In this document: piece after piece, positions 8,401 to 15,514 of the stretch
How the letters are laid out: every line of letters begins with the position of its first letter
Position numbering within the stretch: the stretch's first letter is position 1
NCBI GenBank assembly: GCA_017471705.1
Contig: JAFUSH010000034.1
Span: 1-43,933 of the forward strand
Direction: 5' to 3'
Source of the DNA: Alphaproteobacteria bacterium
GTDB lineage: Bacteria > Pseudomonadota > Alphaproteobacteria > RF32 > CAG-239
Length of the DNA stretch: 43,933 nucleotides
The notes under the pieces: generated by a model
Databases searched by the model: none
What the model was told of the DNA's origin: nothing
What the model saw: only the letters and a program-made list of their open reading frames with translations
Translations under genes and position numbers: made by a program

Positions 8401-8435
8401 AAAATCCGCATCAGTATAAAGCTTTTGCGGATTTT
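8401..8435 (+). terminator. Hairpin terminator behind the PHP gene
   Basis: A 10-bp stem (AAAATCCGCA / TGCGGATTTT) with a 15-nt loop sits between the PHP gene and rsmG. The 3' arm ends in a short T-run, so termination on either strand is possible but probably modest. Confidence 0.5.
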
Positions 8436-8473
8436 CAGTGTTTAAAATATAAGTTAATAACCGAGATATTTTG

Positions 8474-8501
8474 TTGCAAAAATAAAAGAATCTCTCATAC
8501 T
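8474..8501 (+). promoter_or_regulatory. Possible promoter of the rsmG-parA-parB operon
   Basis: TTGCAA (8474-8479), a 16-nt spacer and CATACT (8496-8501) lie 18 nt ahead of the rsmG ATG, with AAGAGG as ribosome-binding site in between. The -10 is imperfect. Confidence 0.4.
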
Positions 8502-8519
8502 CTTTCTCAAGAGGATAAA

Positions 8520-9146
8520 ATGGATATAGAAAAAGAATTTTTGCAATATAATGTTTCACGTGAAACATTTAAGAAAATAGAACAATTTTCTGAATTGTTA
8601 AGAGAGTGGAATCAGAAGATAAATCTGGTCAGCCGCAATTCTTTAGGGATTTTGTGGGAAAGACATATTTTGGATTCTGCTCAACTTATAAATTATATAC
8701 CCGAACAAATCGAATATTTGCTGGATATTGGCAGCGGAGCCGGTTTTCCTGCTATGATATTGGCAATTTTACTCCAAGAAAAAAATCCTGATACCAAAAT
8801 AATGTTGGTTGAGAGTATAAAGAAAAAAACGGTGTATTTAAATGATATACGTGACAGATTAGGACTTTCAAACGTTAAAATTTATAATTGCCGCGTGGAA
8901 AGTCACGAGTTTCCCAAACCTGATATTATCACGGCACGAGCCGTTGCATCGTTGGATGTTCTTTGCGGGTATGTTTCTGGTATAGGCAAAAATAGTACTG
9001 AATCACTGTTTTTAAAAGGTAAGAGTTATAAAGAGGAAATTGCAGAGGCGAAAAGGCATTGGAATTTTGATTTAGAGGTTATTCCCAATAAATACAGTGA
9101 TGACGGGGTTGTCCTTAAACTTAATAAATTAAGGAAGCAAAAATGA
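8520..9146 (+). CDS. rsmG: 16S rRNA (guanine(527)-N(7))-methyltransferase RsmG (GidB)
   Basis: RsmG uses S-adenosylmethionine to methylate G527 of 16S rRNA. The 208-residue protein has the family's N-terminal VSRETFKKIEQFSELLREWN and KINLVS pattern, then ERHILDS, the SAM-binding motif LLDIGSGAGFPA, and the later ARAVASL motif. Its ATG is preceded by AAGAGG. A perfect parS site covers codons 11-16. The stop codon overlaps the parA start by 4 nt (ATGA), so rsmG, parA and parB form one operon. The gene is separated from mnmG by the PHP gene and its own upstream region. Confidence 0.95.
   Translation: MDIEKEFLQYNVSRETFKKIEQFSELLREWNQKINLVSRNSLGILWERHILDSAQLINYIPEQIEYLLDIGSGAGFPAMILAILLQEKNPDTKIMLVESIKKKTVYLNDIRDRLGLSNVKIYNCRVESHEFPKPDIITARAVASLDVLCGYVSGIGKNSTESLFLKGKSYKEEIAEAKRHWNFDLEVIPNKYSDDGVVLKLNKLRKQK
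8552..8567. promoter_or_regulatory. Perfect parS centromere site inside rsmG
   Basis: TGTTTCACGTGAAACA, identical to the site in mnmG, lies 33 nt into rsmG and about 590 bp upstream of parA. It encodes NVSRET, the same peptide as the mnmG copy. RsmG proteins of alphaproteobacteria often carry this peptide, so the location is probably conserved. Confidence 0.9.
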
Positions 9147-9910
9147 AAATAATATCAATAGCGAATCGTAAAGGCGGGGTAGGTAAAACCACAACAGCCA
9201 TAAATATAGCCACAGCATTGTCGGCCATTGATAAAAGCGTTTTGGTGATAGATTTTGATCCTCAGGGAAATGCCACAACTTCATTAGGGATTGAAAAATC
9301 TAAAAATCAAAAATCTTCGTATGACGTATTGATAGGGCGAAGCGAAGTAAAAGAGGCAATTATTCATACCGGTATGCCGCGTTTTGACATTATTCCATCC
9401 TCGCCGGATTTGGCAGCCGCCGAAGTTGAATTGGTAGATTTGAAAAAACGGGAATTTTTTCTGAAGAATGCTTTGCAAAAGTTGGATGACGACTATAATT
9501 ACGTTCTGATTGATTGTCCGCCTTCTCTCAACTTAATAACCATTAATGCCTTGGTATCTTCACGCTCGGTAATAGTGCCGTTACAATGCGAATTTTTGGC
9601 TTTGGAAGGCTTGGCCGATTTAATGAAAAACATTAATGCCATAAAGCGCAGTTTTAATCCTGAATTGTGTTTACAGGGTATAGTTTTAACAATGTACAGC
9701 CGCCAAAATAATTTAAGCAAAATGATAGAAGCCGATGTGCGTAAATATTTCGGAGCAAAGGTTTATGATACGGTTATCCCGCGGTGTGTACGCATAGCGG
9801 AAGCACCTTCATACGGTAAACCTATTTTGATATATGATTTTAAGAGTACGGGAGCTCAAGCGTATATAAATTTAGCGAAAGAATTTTTGAAACGTGAAAA
9901 GGAGTTATAA
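9143..9910 (+). CDS. parA: Chromosome partitioning ATPase ParA
   Basis: ParA is the Walker-type ATPase that moves ParB-parS complexes and segregates the chromosome origin. The 255-residue chromosomal-type protein has the deviant Walker A KGGVGKTT at residues 10-17 including the signature lysine, the DFDPQGNAT switch, and YVLIDCPPSL as Walker B. It lacks the N-terminal DNA-binding extension of long plasmid ParA proteins. It overlaps rsmG by 4 nt and abuts parB directly. Two perfect parS sites lie upstream, confirming a chromosomal ParABS locus and placing the replication origin probably nearby. Confidence 0.96.
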   Translation: MKIISIANRKGGVGKTTTAINIATALSAIDKSVLVIDFDPQGNATTSLGIEKSKNQKSSYDVLIGRSEVKEAIIHTGMPRFDIIPSSPDLAAAEVELVDLKKREFFLKNALQKLDDDYNYVLIDCPPSLNLITINALVSSRSVIVPLQCEFLALEGLADLMKNINAIKRSFNPELCLQGIVLTMYSRQNNLSKMIEADVRKYFGAKVYDTVIPRCVRIAEAPSYGKPILIYDFKSTGAQAYINLAKEFLKREKEL

Positions 9911-10804
9911 ATGAGTGTAAATAAAAAATTCGGTCTGGGCCGTGGTATTGATACATTATTAAGCGATGATGATATAAATATTGATGATATCGGCGGTGAT
10001 GTGGAAAATTTTATCAATAACACTGTATTTAAAGATGAAAACACCGGCGAAATAAATGTAGGAGATATAGAGCCGTGCTCTTTTCAGCCGCGTACGGTTT
10101 TTGATGAAACAGCTTTAGAATCATTGAGCGCCTCTATAAAGGAAAAGGGTGTTTTACAACCGCTTTTGCTGCGCCGTAAAAACGGTAAATACGAAATAAT
10201 TGCCGGCGAAAGACGGTGGAGAGCCGCTATTATGGCAGGATTAAGCACGGTTCCGGCCTTGGTGAAAGATTTAAATGATGAGCAAACTTTAGAAATAGCA
10301 TTAATTGAAAATCTGCAACGCGAAAATCTTTCTCCGATAGAAGAAGCCGAAGGTTTTAACCGATTAATGAGCCAATACAGTTACACTCAGGAAGTGTTAT
10401 CAAAGATAATAGGAAAATCTCGCAGTTATATAGCTAATGTTTTGCGTTTGCTAAATTTGCCGCCGGAAGTTCAGGAATTTATCAAAAACGGAAAATTGAG
10501 CGCCGGACACGCTCGTGTCTTGGTGGGAAATCCGCAGGCGACTTTGTTGGCAAAAGAAATTATTGAAAAAGGTTTAAGTGTTCGTCAGGTGGAACAACTG
10601 ATGACGCAAAAAGCAAAACCGTCAACTCCGAAAATTATAAAAGATTTAGATGCCGATTTGCAAAAAATTATATCGGATTTGGAACGTAAATTAGATCTAA
10701 AAGTTAAAATTAATGCTGGTAAAAACGGAAAAGGTAGTGTAACATTAAAATACAACAATCCGGCGGAGCTAAGCTCTATTCTGGATTTATTGGAACAACG
10801 ATAA
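9911..10804 (+). CDS. parB: Chromosome partitioning protein ParB (parS-binding CTPase)
   Basis: ParB binds parS, slides as a CTP-gated clamp and forms the partition complex. The 297-residue protein begins with the conserved FGLGRGIDTLL helix that stimulates ParA. Then come the N-terminal CTPase domain with GERRWRA (residues 99-105) and ENLQRENLSPIEEA (133-146), the helix-turn-helix region around SRSYIANVLRLLNLP, and a C-terminal dimerisation segment ending LDLLEQR. It starts immediately after the parA stop codon with GGAG just upstream. Confidence 0.96.
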   Translation: MSVNKKFGLGRGIDTLLSDDDINIDDIGGDVENFINNTVFKDENTGEINVGDIEPCSFQPRTVFDETALESLSASIKEKGVLQPLLLRRKNGKYEIIAGERRWRAAIMAGLSTVPALVKDLNDEQTLEIALIENLQRENLSPIEEAEGFNRLMSQYSYTQEVLSKIIGKSRSYIANVLRLLNLPPEVQEFIKNGKLSAGHARVLVGNPQATLLAKEIIEKGLSVRQVEQLMTQKAKPSTPKIIKDLDADLQKIISDLERKLDLKVKINAGKNGKGSVTLKYNNPAELSSILDLLEQR

Positions 10805-10816
10805 GGAGAACTTAAA

Positions 10817-11059
10817 ATGGCAACAATTTTAGAAATGATGTTGGAAAATTGTAAAAAAGCCGGATATTATCCGACGGAAAATATTCAAAAAATTGCTAAC
10901 GCGAAAAATATGATGTTCGGCGAAGGCGAATGGCGCCGCTGCCCGTGCGACGGTAAAAATGAAAAGAGATATTGTATATCCGAATTATGCCGCAGTGATA
11001 TTGAACGTGACGGTATTTGTCACTGCCGTTGCTACAAAAAGACAGGAAGCGATAAATAA
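10817..11059 (+). CDS. Small Cys-rich protein resembling ferredoxin-thioredoxin reductase catalytic chain
   Basis: This 80-residue protein has cysteines at 12, 42, 44, 53, 58, 68, 70 and 72, laid out as CPC, then YCISELC, then CHCRCY. The ferredoxin-thioredoxin reductase catalytic (beta) family has CPC, a second cysteine pair and CHC carrying a [4Fe-4S] cluster beside a redox disulfide; spacing and flanking residues (DGICHC, YKK) fit that family reasonably. The second motif is atypical because the pair is five residues apart rather than CxC. It has a strong ribosome-binding site (AAGGAG) 12 bp after parB and is probably co-transcribed. An Fe-S or zinc-binding role is inferred. Confidence 0.55.
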   Translation: MATILEMMLENCKKAGYYPTENIQKIANAKNMMFGEGEWRRCPCDGKNEKRYCISELCRSDIERDGICHCRCYKKTGSDK

Positions 11060-11078
11060 AAGAAAAATGGAATAATTT

Positions 11079-14000
11079 ATGCAGGATCCTAAATTTATAC
11101 ATTTGAGGGTGCATAGTGCGTATTCGTTGGCATTGGGAGCGGTTCCGGTGCCAAAGCTTATGCACAAATTGCACGAAATGGGGATTCCTGCCTGTGCGAT
11201 AACCGATCGCGGTAATATGTTCGGGGCTAAATGTTTTTCTCACTATGCGGCAGATGAAGGAATCAAACCGATTATAGGTGCGGAAATGAACCTTCATAAT
11301 GATGATTCGGAAGTATTAGCCATTTCTAAGGGGCGTGAATTAGAACCTAACCGAATAATTCTGTTGGTAAAAAACGAAGACGGCTATAAGTCAATTATGA
11401 AACTGTTTCATCGTTATTATCTGGATAATATGGAAAACAGTATGTACCCGCAGATAAATATGAATGATTTGCGTAATTACGGTAAAGGATTGATTTGTCT
11501 GACCGGCGGGTATGAAGGACCTTTGGGTAATTTGATTTTGCAAAATCGCAGAGCCGATGCAGAGAAAAAACTATTGGAATTGAAAGAAATATTCGGTGAT
11601 AATTTATATATGGAAATATCACGCGTCGGCTACGAAGGAGAAAAAAATACCGAAGGTGACTTTATTGAGTTGGCGTATAAGCATAATATTCCGTTAGTAG
11701 CTACCAATGACGTATTTTTCTTTGATAAGAGTATGTATGAAGCTCACGATGCTCTGGTTTGCATTGCCGATGGGGAATATGTTGATAATGACAATCGGCG
11801 CAAGTATCTTCCGGAAAATTATTTGCGAAGCGAAGACGAAATGGTCGAGTTATTCAAAGATATTCCGGAAGCTATTGAAAATACGGTATTAATTGCCAAA
11901 AGGTGTAATTTTATTTCAAAAAAAATTGATGCTTTGCTGCCTATTTTTATATGTCCGGAAGGCAAGACACAAGATGAGTTCATTACCGAAGAATCATACA
12001 AAGGTCTGAATGAGCGTATGGCAGCTCAAGTATATACCAAAGATATGACTCCTGAAGAGCGATTGAAAATCGATACCGAATACTACAATCGTTTGGAATA
12101 CGAGTTGAGTGTTATTAAAAAAATGGGTTTTCCGGGATATTTTCTGATAGTATCCGATTTCATACGTTGGTCAAAAACTCACGGTGTGGCAATCGGACCC
12201 GGACGCGGTTCCGGAGCAGGCTCAATAGTTGCGTGGTCCTTAAAAATTACCGACTTGGATCCGATTCGTCTTAATTTATTGTTTGAGCGTTTCTTAAACC
12301 CCGAGCGCGTCAATATGCCGGATTTTGACGTGGATTTGTGTCAGGAAAATCGTCACAAAACCATAGAATATGTGCAGAAAAAATACGGGTATGACCACGT
12401 TGCGCAAATCATAACATACGGTAAGCTGCAATCAAAATTGGTAATAAGAGATGTAGCTCGTGTTACAGGTATGTCTTTTTCTCAAGGGGATAAAATCGCC
12501 AAATTGATTCCGATGGGACAAGGCGGTAAAAATCCTACTTTAAATGAGGCGTTGGAACAAGTTCCGGAATTGCGGGAAATGCGTCGAAACGACCCGCAGG
12601 TAAATAAATTATTTGATATAGCAATTCAATTGGAAGGATTGTATCGAAATTCTGGAATGCACGCCGCCGGAGTGGTTATCGGCGACAGACCGCTTGACCA
12701 ATTGGTACCGCTGTACAAAGATCCTCGCGCCGAAATGCCGGTAACTCAATATGATATGAAATATGTTGAAGAAACCGGATTAATTAAGTTTGACTTTTTA
12801 GGTTTGAAAACATTAACGGTAATAAATCGCGCGGTTGAGTGGGTGAAAAAAATACACGGTATAGAGCTTAAAATGGACGAAGTGCCGCTTGATGATGTGC
12901 CGACATATGAGCTTATGCAACGCGGTGATACCAGCGCAGTGTTTCAGTTTGAATCCGGCGGAATGCGTGATGTAATGAAACAGATTAAGCCTGACCGTTT
13001 TGAAGATTTAATTGCCATTATTTCGCTTTATCGACCGGGACCTATGGACAATATTCCGTTGTTTATTAACAGAAAGCACGGTATCGAAAAAATAGAGTAT
13101 TTACATCCTGATTTAGCGCCGATTCTTGATGAAACATACGGTATTATGGTGTATCAGGAACAGGTTATGAAAATAGCACAGGTTTTAGGCGGTTATACAT
13201 TGGGCGGAGCCGATAAATTGCGCAAAGTTATGGGTAAAAAATTGCACGACCAAATTCCGCAACAACGTGAAATGTTTACCAAAGGCGCCGTATCCAAAGG
13301 GATTAATGAAGAAGTTGCAAAAACTATTTTCGATCAAATGGAAAAATTTGCCTCGTATGGTTTTAATAAATCTCACGCAGCCGCATATTCGCTTATTTCA
13401 TACCAAACAGCGTATTTAAAAGCGCATTATCCGGTGGAATTTATGTGCGCCATTATGGATTTTGATGTTGCCAATACCGATAAAATCTCATTTTATGTTG
13501 ATGAAGTTCGCCGTATGGGAATCAAAGTTTTGGTACCGGATATAAACTATTCCGACGCCCTGTTTAAAGTGGAAGACGGAAATATTCGCTTTGCCTTAAC
13601 CGGTATAAAAGGGGTTGGTGAGGCGAGTATGAAAGCTTTGGTGGAAGAACGCGAAAAGAACGGAAAGTTTAAAAATATATCCGATTTTATTCATAGAGTT
13701 GATGTAAAGCAGATGAACAGAAAACAATTAGAAGCCCTGATTAAAGCAGGAGCGTTTGATTGTTTGGATTCAAACCGTAATCGCTTGTTTATGAATATAG
13801 AGAACATTTTAAATCATATGTCCGCATCGTGTGAACTTAAAACCAGTGCCCAAACTTCGTTATTCGGGGTACAGGAGCTATCCTCGGAGGTGAAATTGAA
13901 AGAAGCTCCTGATTGGCCTGATTTGGAACGCTTGCAGCAAGAAGCCGAAGCAATCGGATTTTATTTGTCGGCACATCCGCTTAGCGTTTATTCGGATAGC

Positions 14001-14552
14001 GTTGACAGATTGGGAATTAAAACATACACTGAAGCCACTCGCAGCATCAAAAACGGCGACGTAATAGTGGCTAATTTGGCAGGCTGTGTGCAATCTGTCA
14101 GTAAAAAGATAAGTAAAAAGAATAAACCGTTTGCGATAATTAAATTATCCGATTCGTCATCATCTTATGAAGGTTTGGTTTTTGGAGATACGTACACTCA
14201 AAGTATGTCTGTTTTGCAAAGCGGTTTACCTTTGTTTATACAGGCTAAAATAGAAAAATCAGACGATGATTTACCACCTAAAATGATTTTTAATGTTGTC
14301 AGGACATTAGATGCGGAAATTACCGAAAATTCAAAAGGATTAGTTATTGAAGTTAAAGATGTTTCTGCAGTCAAACCGATTAGGGAAGCTTTGTCGACCG
14401 AACATTACGGAAATTATAAAATATACATAAAACCTGAATTAGCGGATTGGGATGTTCGTATCCAATTAAAAAACAGTTACGCTTTAGATAACGGAGGGCT
14501 GTTGACATCTCTTCGCGGTATTGCCGGCGTAACATCTGTAAAGGAGTTGTAA
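11079..14552 (+). CDS. dnaE: DNA polymerase III alpha subunit DnaE
   Basis: This is the replicative DNA polymerase catalytic subunit, 1157 residues, the usual size for proteobacterial DnaE. The N-terminal PHP domain begins HLRVHSAYS and continues with AITDRGNMFG. The polymerase core has GPGRGSGAGS and the palm motif PDFDVD (residues 414-419), whose D417 and D419 are the likely catalytic aspartates. The fingers/thumb region includes YRPGPMDNIP and YGIMVYQEQ, followed by the helix-hairpin-helix segment GIKGVGEAS and a C-terminal OB-fold region. The ribosome-binding site is weak (AATGGA). It follows the ParABS operon and FTR-like gene with short gaps. Confidence 0.96.
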   Translation: MQDPKFIHLRVHSAYSLALGAVPVPKLMHKLHEMGIPACAITDRGNMFGAKCFSHYAADEGIKPIIGAEMNLHNDDSEVLAISKGRELEPNRIILLVKNEDGYKSIMKLFHRYYLDNMENSMYPQINMNDLRNYGKGLICLTGGYEGPLGNLILQNRRADAEKKLLELKEIFGDNLYMEISRVGYEGEKNTEGDFIELAYKHNIPLVATNDVFFFDKSMYEAHDALVCIADGEYVDNDNRRKYLPENYLRSEDEMVELFKDIPEAIENTVLIAKRCNFISKKIDALLPIFICPEGKTQDEFITEESYKGLNERMAAQVYTKDMTPEERLKIDTEYYNRLEYELSVIKKMGFPGYFLIVSDFIRWSKTHGVAIGPGRGSGAGSIVAWSLKITDLDPIRLNLLFERFLNPERVNMPDFDVDLCQENRHKTIEYVQKKYGYDHVAQIITYGKLQSKLVIRDVARVTGMSFSQGDKIAKLIPMGQGGKNPTLNEALEQVPELREMRRNDPQVNKLFDIAIQLEGLYRNSGMHAAGVVIGDRPLDQLVPLYKDPRAEMPVTQYDMKYVEETGLIKFDFLGLKTLTVINRAVEWVKKIHGIELKMDEVPLDDVPTYELMQRGDTSAVFQFESGGMRDVMKQIKPDRFEDLIAIISLYRPGPMDNIPLFINRKHGIEKIEYLHPDLAPILDETYGIMVYQEQVMKIAQVLGGYTLGGADKLRKVMGKKLHDQIPQQREMFTKGAVSKGINEEVAKTIFDQMEKFASYGFNKSHAAAYSLISYQTAYLKAHYPVEFMCAIMDFDVANTDKISFYVDEVRRMGIKVLVPDINYSDALFKVEDGNIRFALTGIKGVGEASMKALVEEREKNGKFKNISDFIHRVDVKQMNRKQLEALIKAGAFDCLDSNRNRLFMNIENILNHMSASCELKTSAQTSLFGVQELSSEVKLKEAPDWPDLERLQQEAEAIGFYLSAHPLSVYSDSVDRLGIKTYTEATRSIKNGDVIVANLAGCVQSVSKKISKKNKPFAIIKLSDSSSSYEGLVFGDTYTQSMSVLQSGLPLFIQAKIEKSDDDLPPKMIFNVVRTLDAEITENSKGLVIEVKDVSAVKPIREALSTEHYGNYKIYIKPELADWDVRIQLKNSYALDNGGLLTSLRGIAGVTSVKEL

Positions 14553-14553
14553 A

Positions 14554-15453
14554 ATGGGAAAATCAACAAACAGATATACATTATTGCGTACATTCGGGCG
14601 CTTTGTGAGCCTCATATATAAATCACTTGACGCTTGGAAGATTACATTAATATACGGTTCCGTTTTAACTTTTATATATTACGTTATGGCGTCAGGACAG
14701 TTTATTTGTAATCGAACAAATGCATTGTGTTTTTTGCGTTTTCAAGTGATAGTAGTGATTGTTTTGTCACTTATTTGTTTGTGCTATGTTTTTGATTTTT
14801 ACCAAAATGCGTTTAAGAACACTGTATTTAAATATTCTTCAATCATAAAATTTGATAAAAATAAACTTAAATCAATAGGTTTTTTTATATTATACATACT
14901 GTGCTTTGCCTTATCCGCTTACATAGCCAGATATATAATTATAAAACCGGCCAATCCTGATTGGAGAATAGAATTTGTTTATTTCTTTATACTGTTTATA
15001 TTCTGTATGCTTCCTGTTTTTCTTATGCGTTTTTCGGCTGTTGTTGCCTTTTATTTTAATGAACAAAAATTACCGACAATCAAATATTTATACGAAAAAA
15101 CAGCCGGACATTCATATATTGGCATTGTCGGATTTTTATTAACAATATTGATTATGGCGGTGTTCAATATGCAAGCGTACGGTTATGAAACACATTTTAC
15201 CGCAAAATATCCGTCATCGGTAACAGTTGAGGTTTTGACGACATTTTTTGAAATTTTGGTTAAGTTATTTACACTTAACGTAATATTCTGTTTTTTTGAA
15301 GCTCAAAGACAACTGATGACGGAAAATGATACAACCGCTGAAAAAAATTCCGAAAAACAGGCTGAAAAATCAATTGAAAAAGAGGATAAAGATACAATAA
15401 AGAAGGTGGCTAAAAAACAGATAAAAAGCAAAAAAAATAGTCGTAAAAAATAG
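14554..15453 (+). CDS. Unrecognised polytopic membrane protein with Lys-rich tail
   Basis: The 299-residue protein is not recognised. It shows about six hydrophobic segments (roughly residues 30-52, 58-82, 102-126, 138-165, 188-210 and 225-247). A highly charged cytoplasmic-type tail of about 45 residues follows, rich in Glu and Lys and ending in KKQIKSKKNSRKK. The start codon lies 1 nt after the dnaE stop, with AAGGAG inside the dnaE end, so it is translated from the same mRNA. A long perfect terminator closes the unit. No catalytic motif is apparent. Confidence 0.7.
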   Translation: MGKSTNRYTLLRTFGRFVSLIYKSLDAWKITLIYGSVLTFIYYVMASGQFICNRTNALCFLRFQVIVVIVLSLICLCYVFDFYQNAFKNTVFKYSSIIKFDKNKLKSIGFFILYILCFALSAYIARYIIIKPANPDWRIEFVYFFILFIFCMLPVFLMRFSAVVAFYFNEQKLPTIKYLYEKTAGHSYIGIVGFLLTILIMAVFNMQAYGYETHFTAKYPSSVTVEVLTTFFEILVKLFTLNVIFCFFEAQRQLMTENDTTAEKNSEKQAEKSIEKEDKDTIKKVAKKQIKSKKNSRKK

Positions 15454-15467
15454 TTTTTAAACGAAAC

Positions 15468-15503
15468 AAAAAAGAGTCTTGCTTAATTGCAAGACTCTTT
15501 TTT
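15468..15503. terminator. Bidirectional intrinsic terminator
   Basis: A perfect 15-bp stem (AAAAAAGAGTCTTGC / GCAAGACTCTTTTTT) with a 6-nt loop lies between the convergent membrane-protein gene and coupling-protein gene. T-runs on both strands make it a good terminator in both directions. Confidence 0.9.
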
Positions 15504-15514
15504 GTCAGAGCGGA

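Larger units (their letters stand above)
8222..8519. other. 298-bp intergenic region before rsmG
   Basis: No convincing gene is present. The region holds a hairpin (8401-8435), a possible rsmG promoter (8474-8501) and a 26-codon ORF at 8249-8329 without a good ribosome-binding site. The first 150 bp might be a decayed gene remnant, but I cannot identify it. Confidence 0.4.

Noticed and set aside
8371..8568. Minus-strand 65-aa frame starting MFHVKHY
   Set aside because: The MFHVKH start is simply the antisense reading of the parS site in rsmG; the rest covers an intergenic hairpin.
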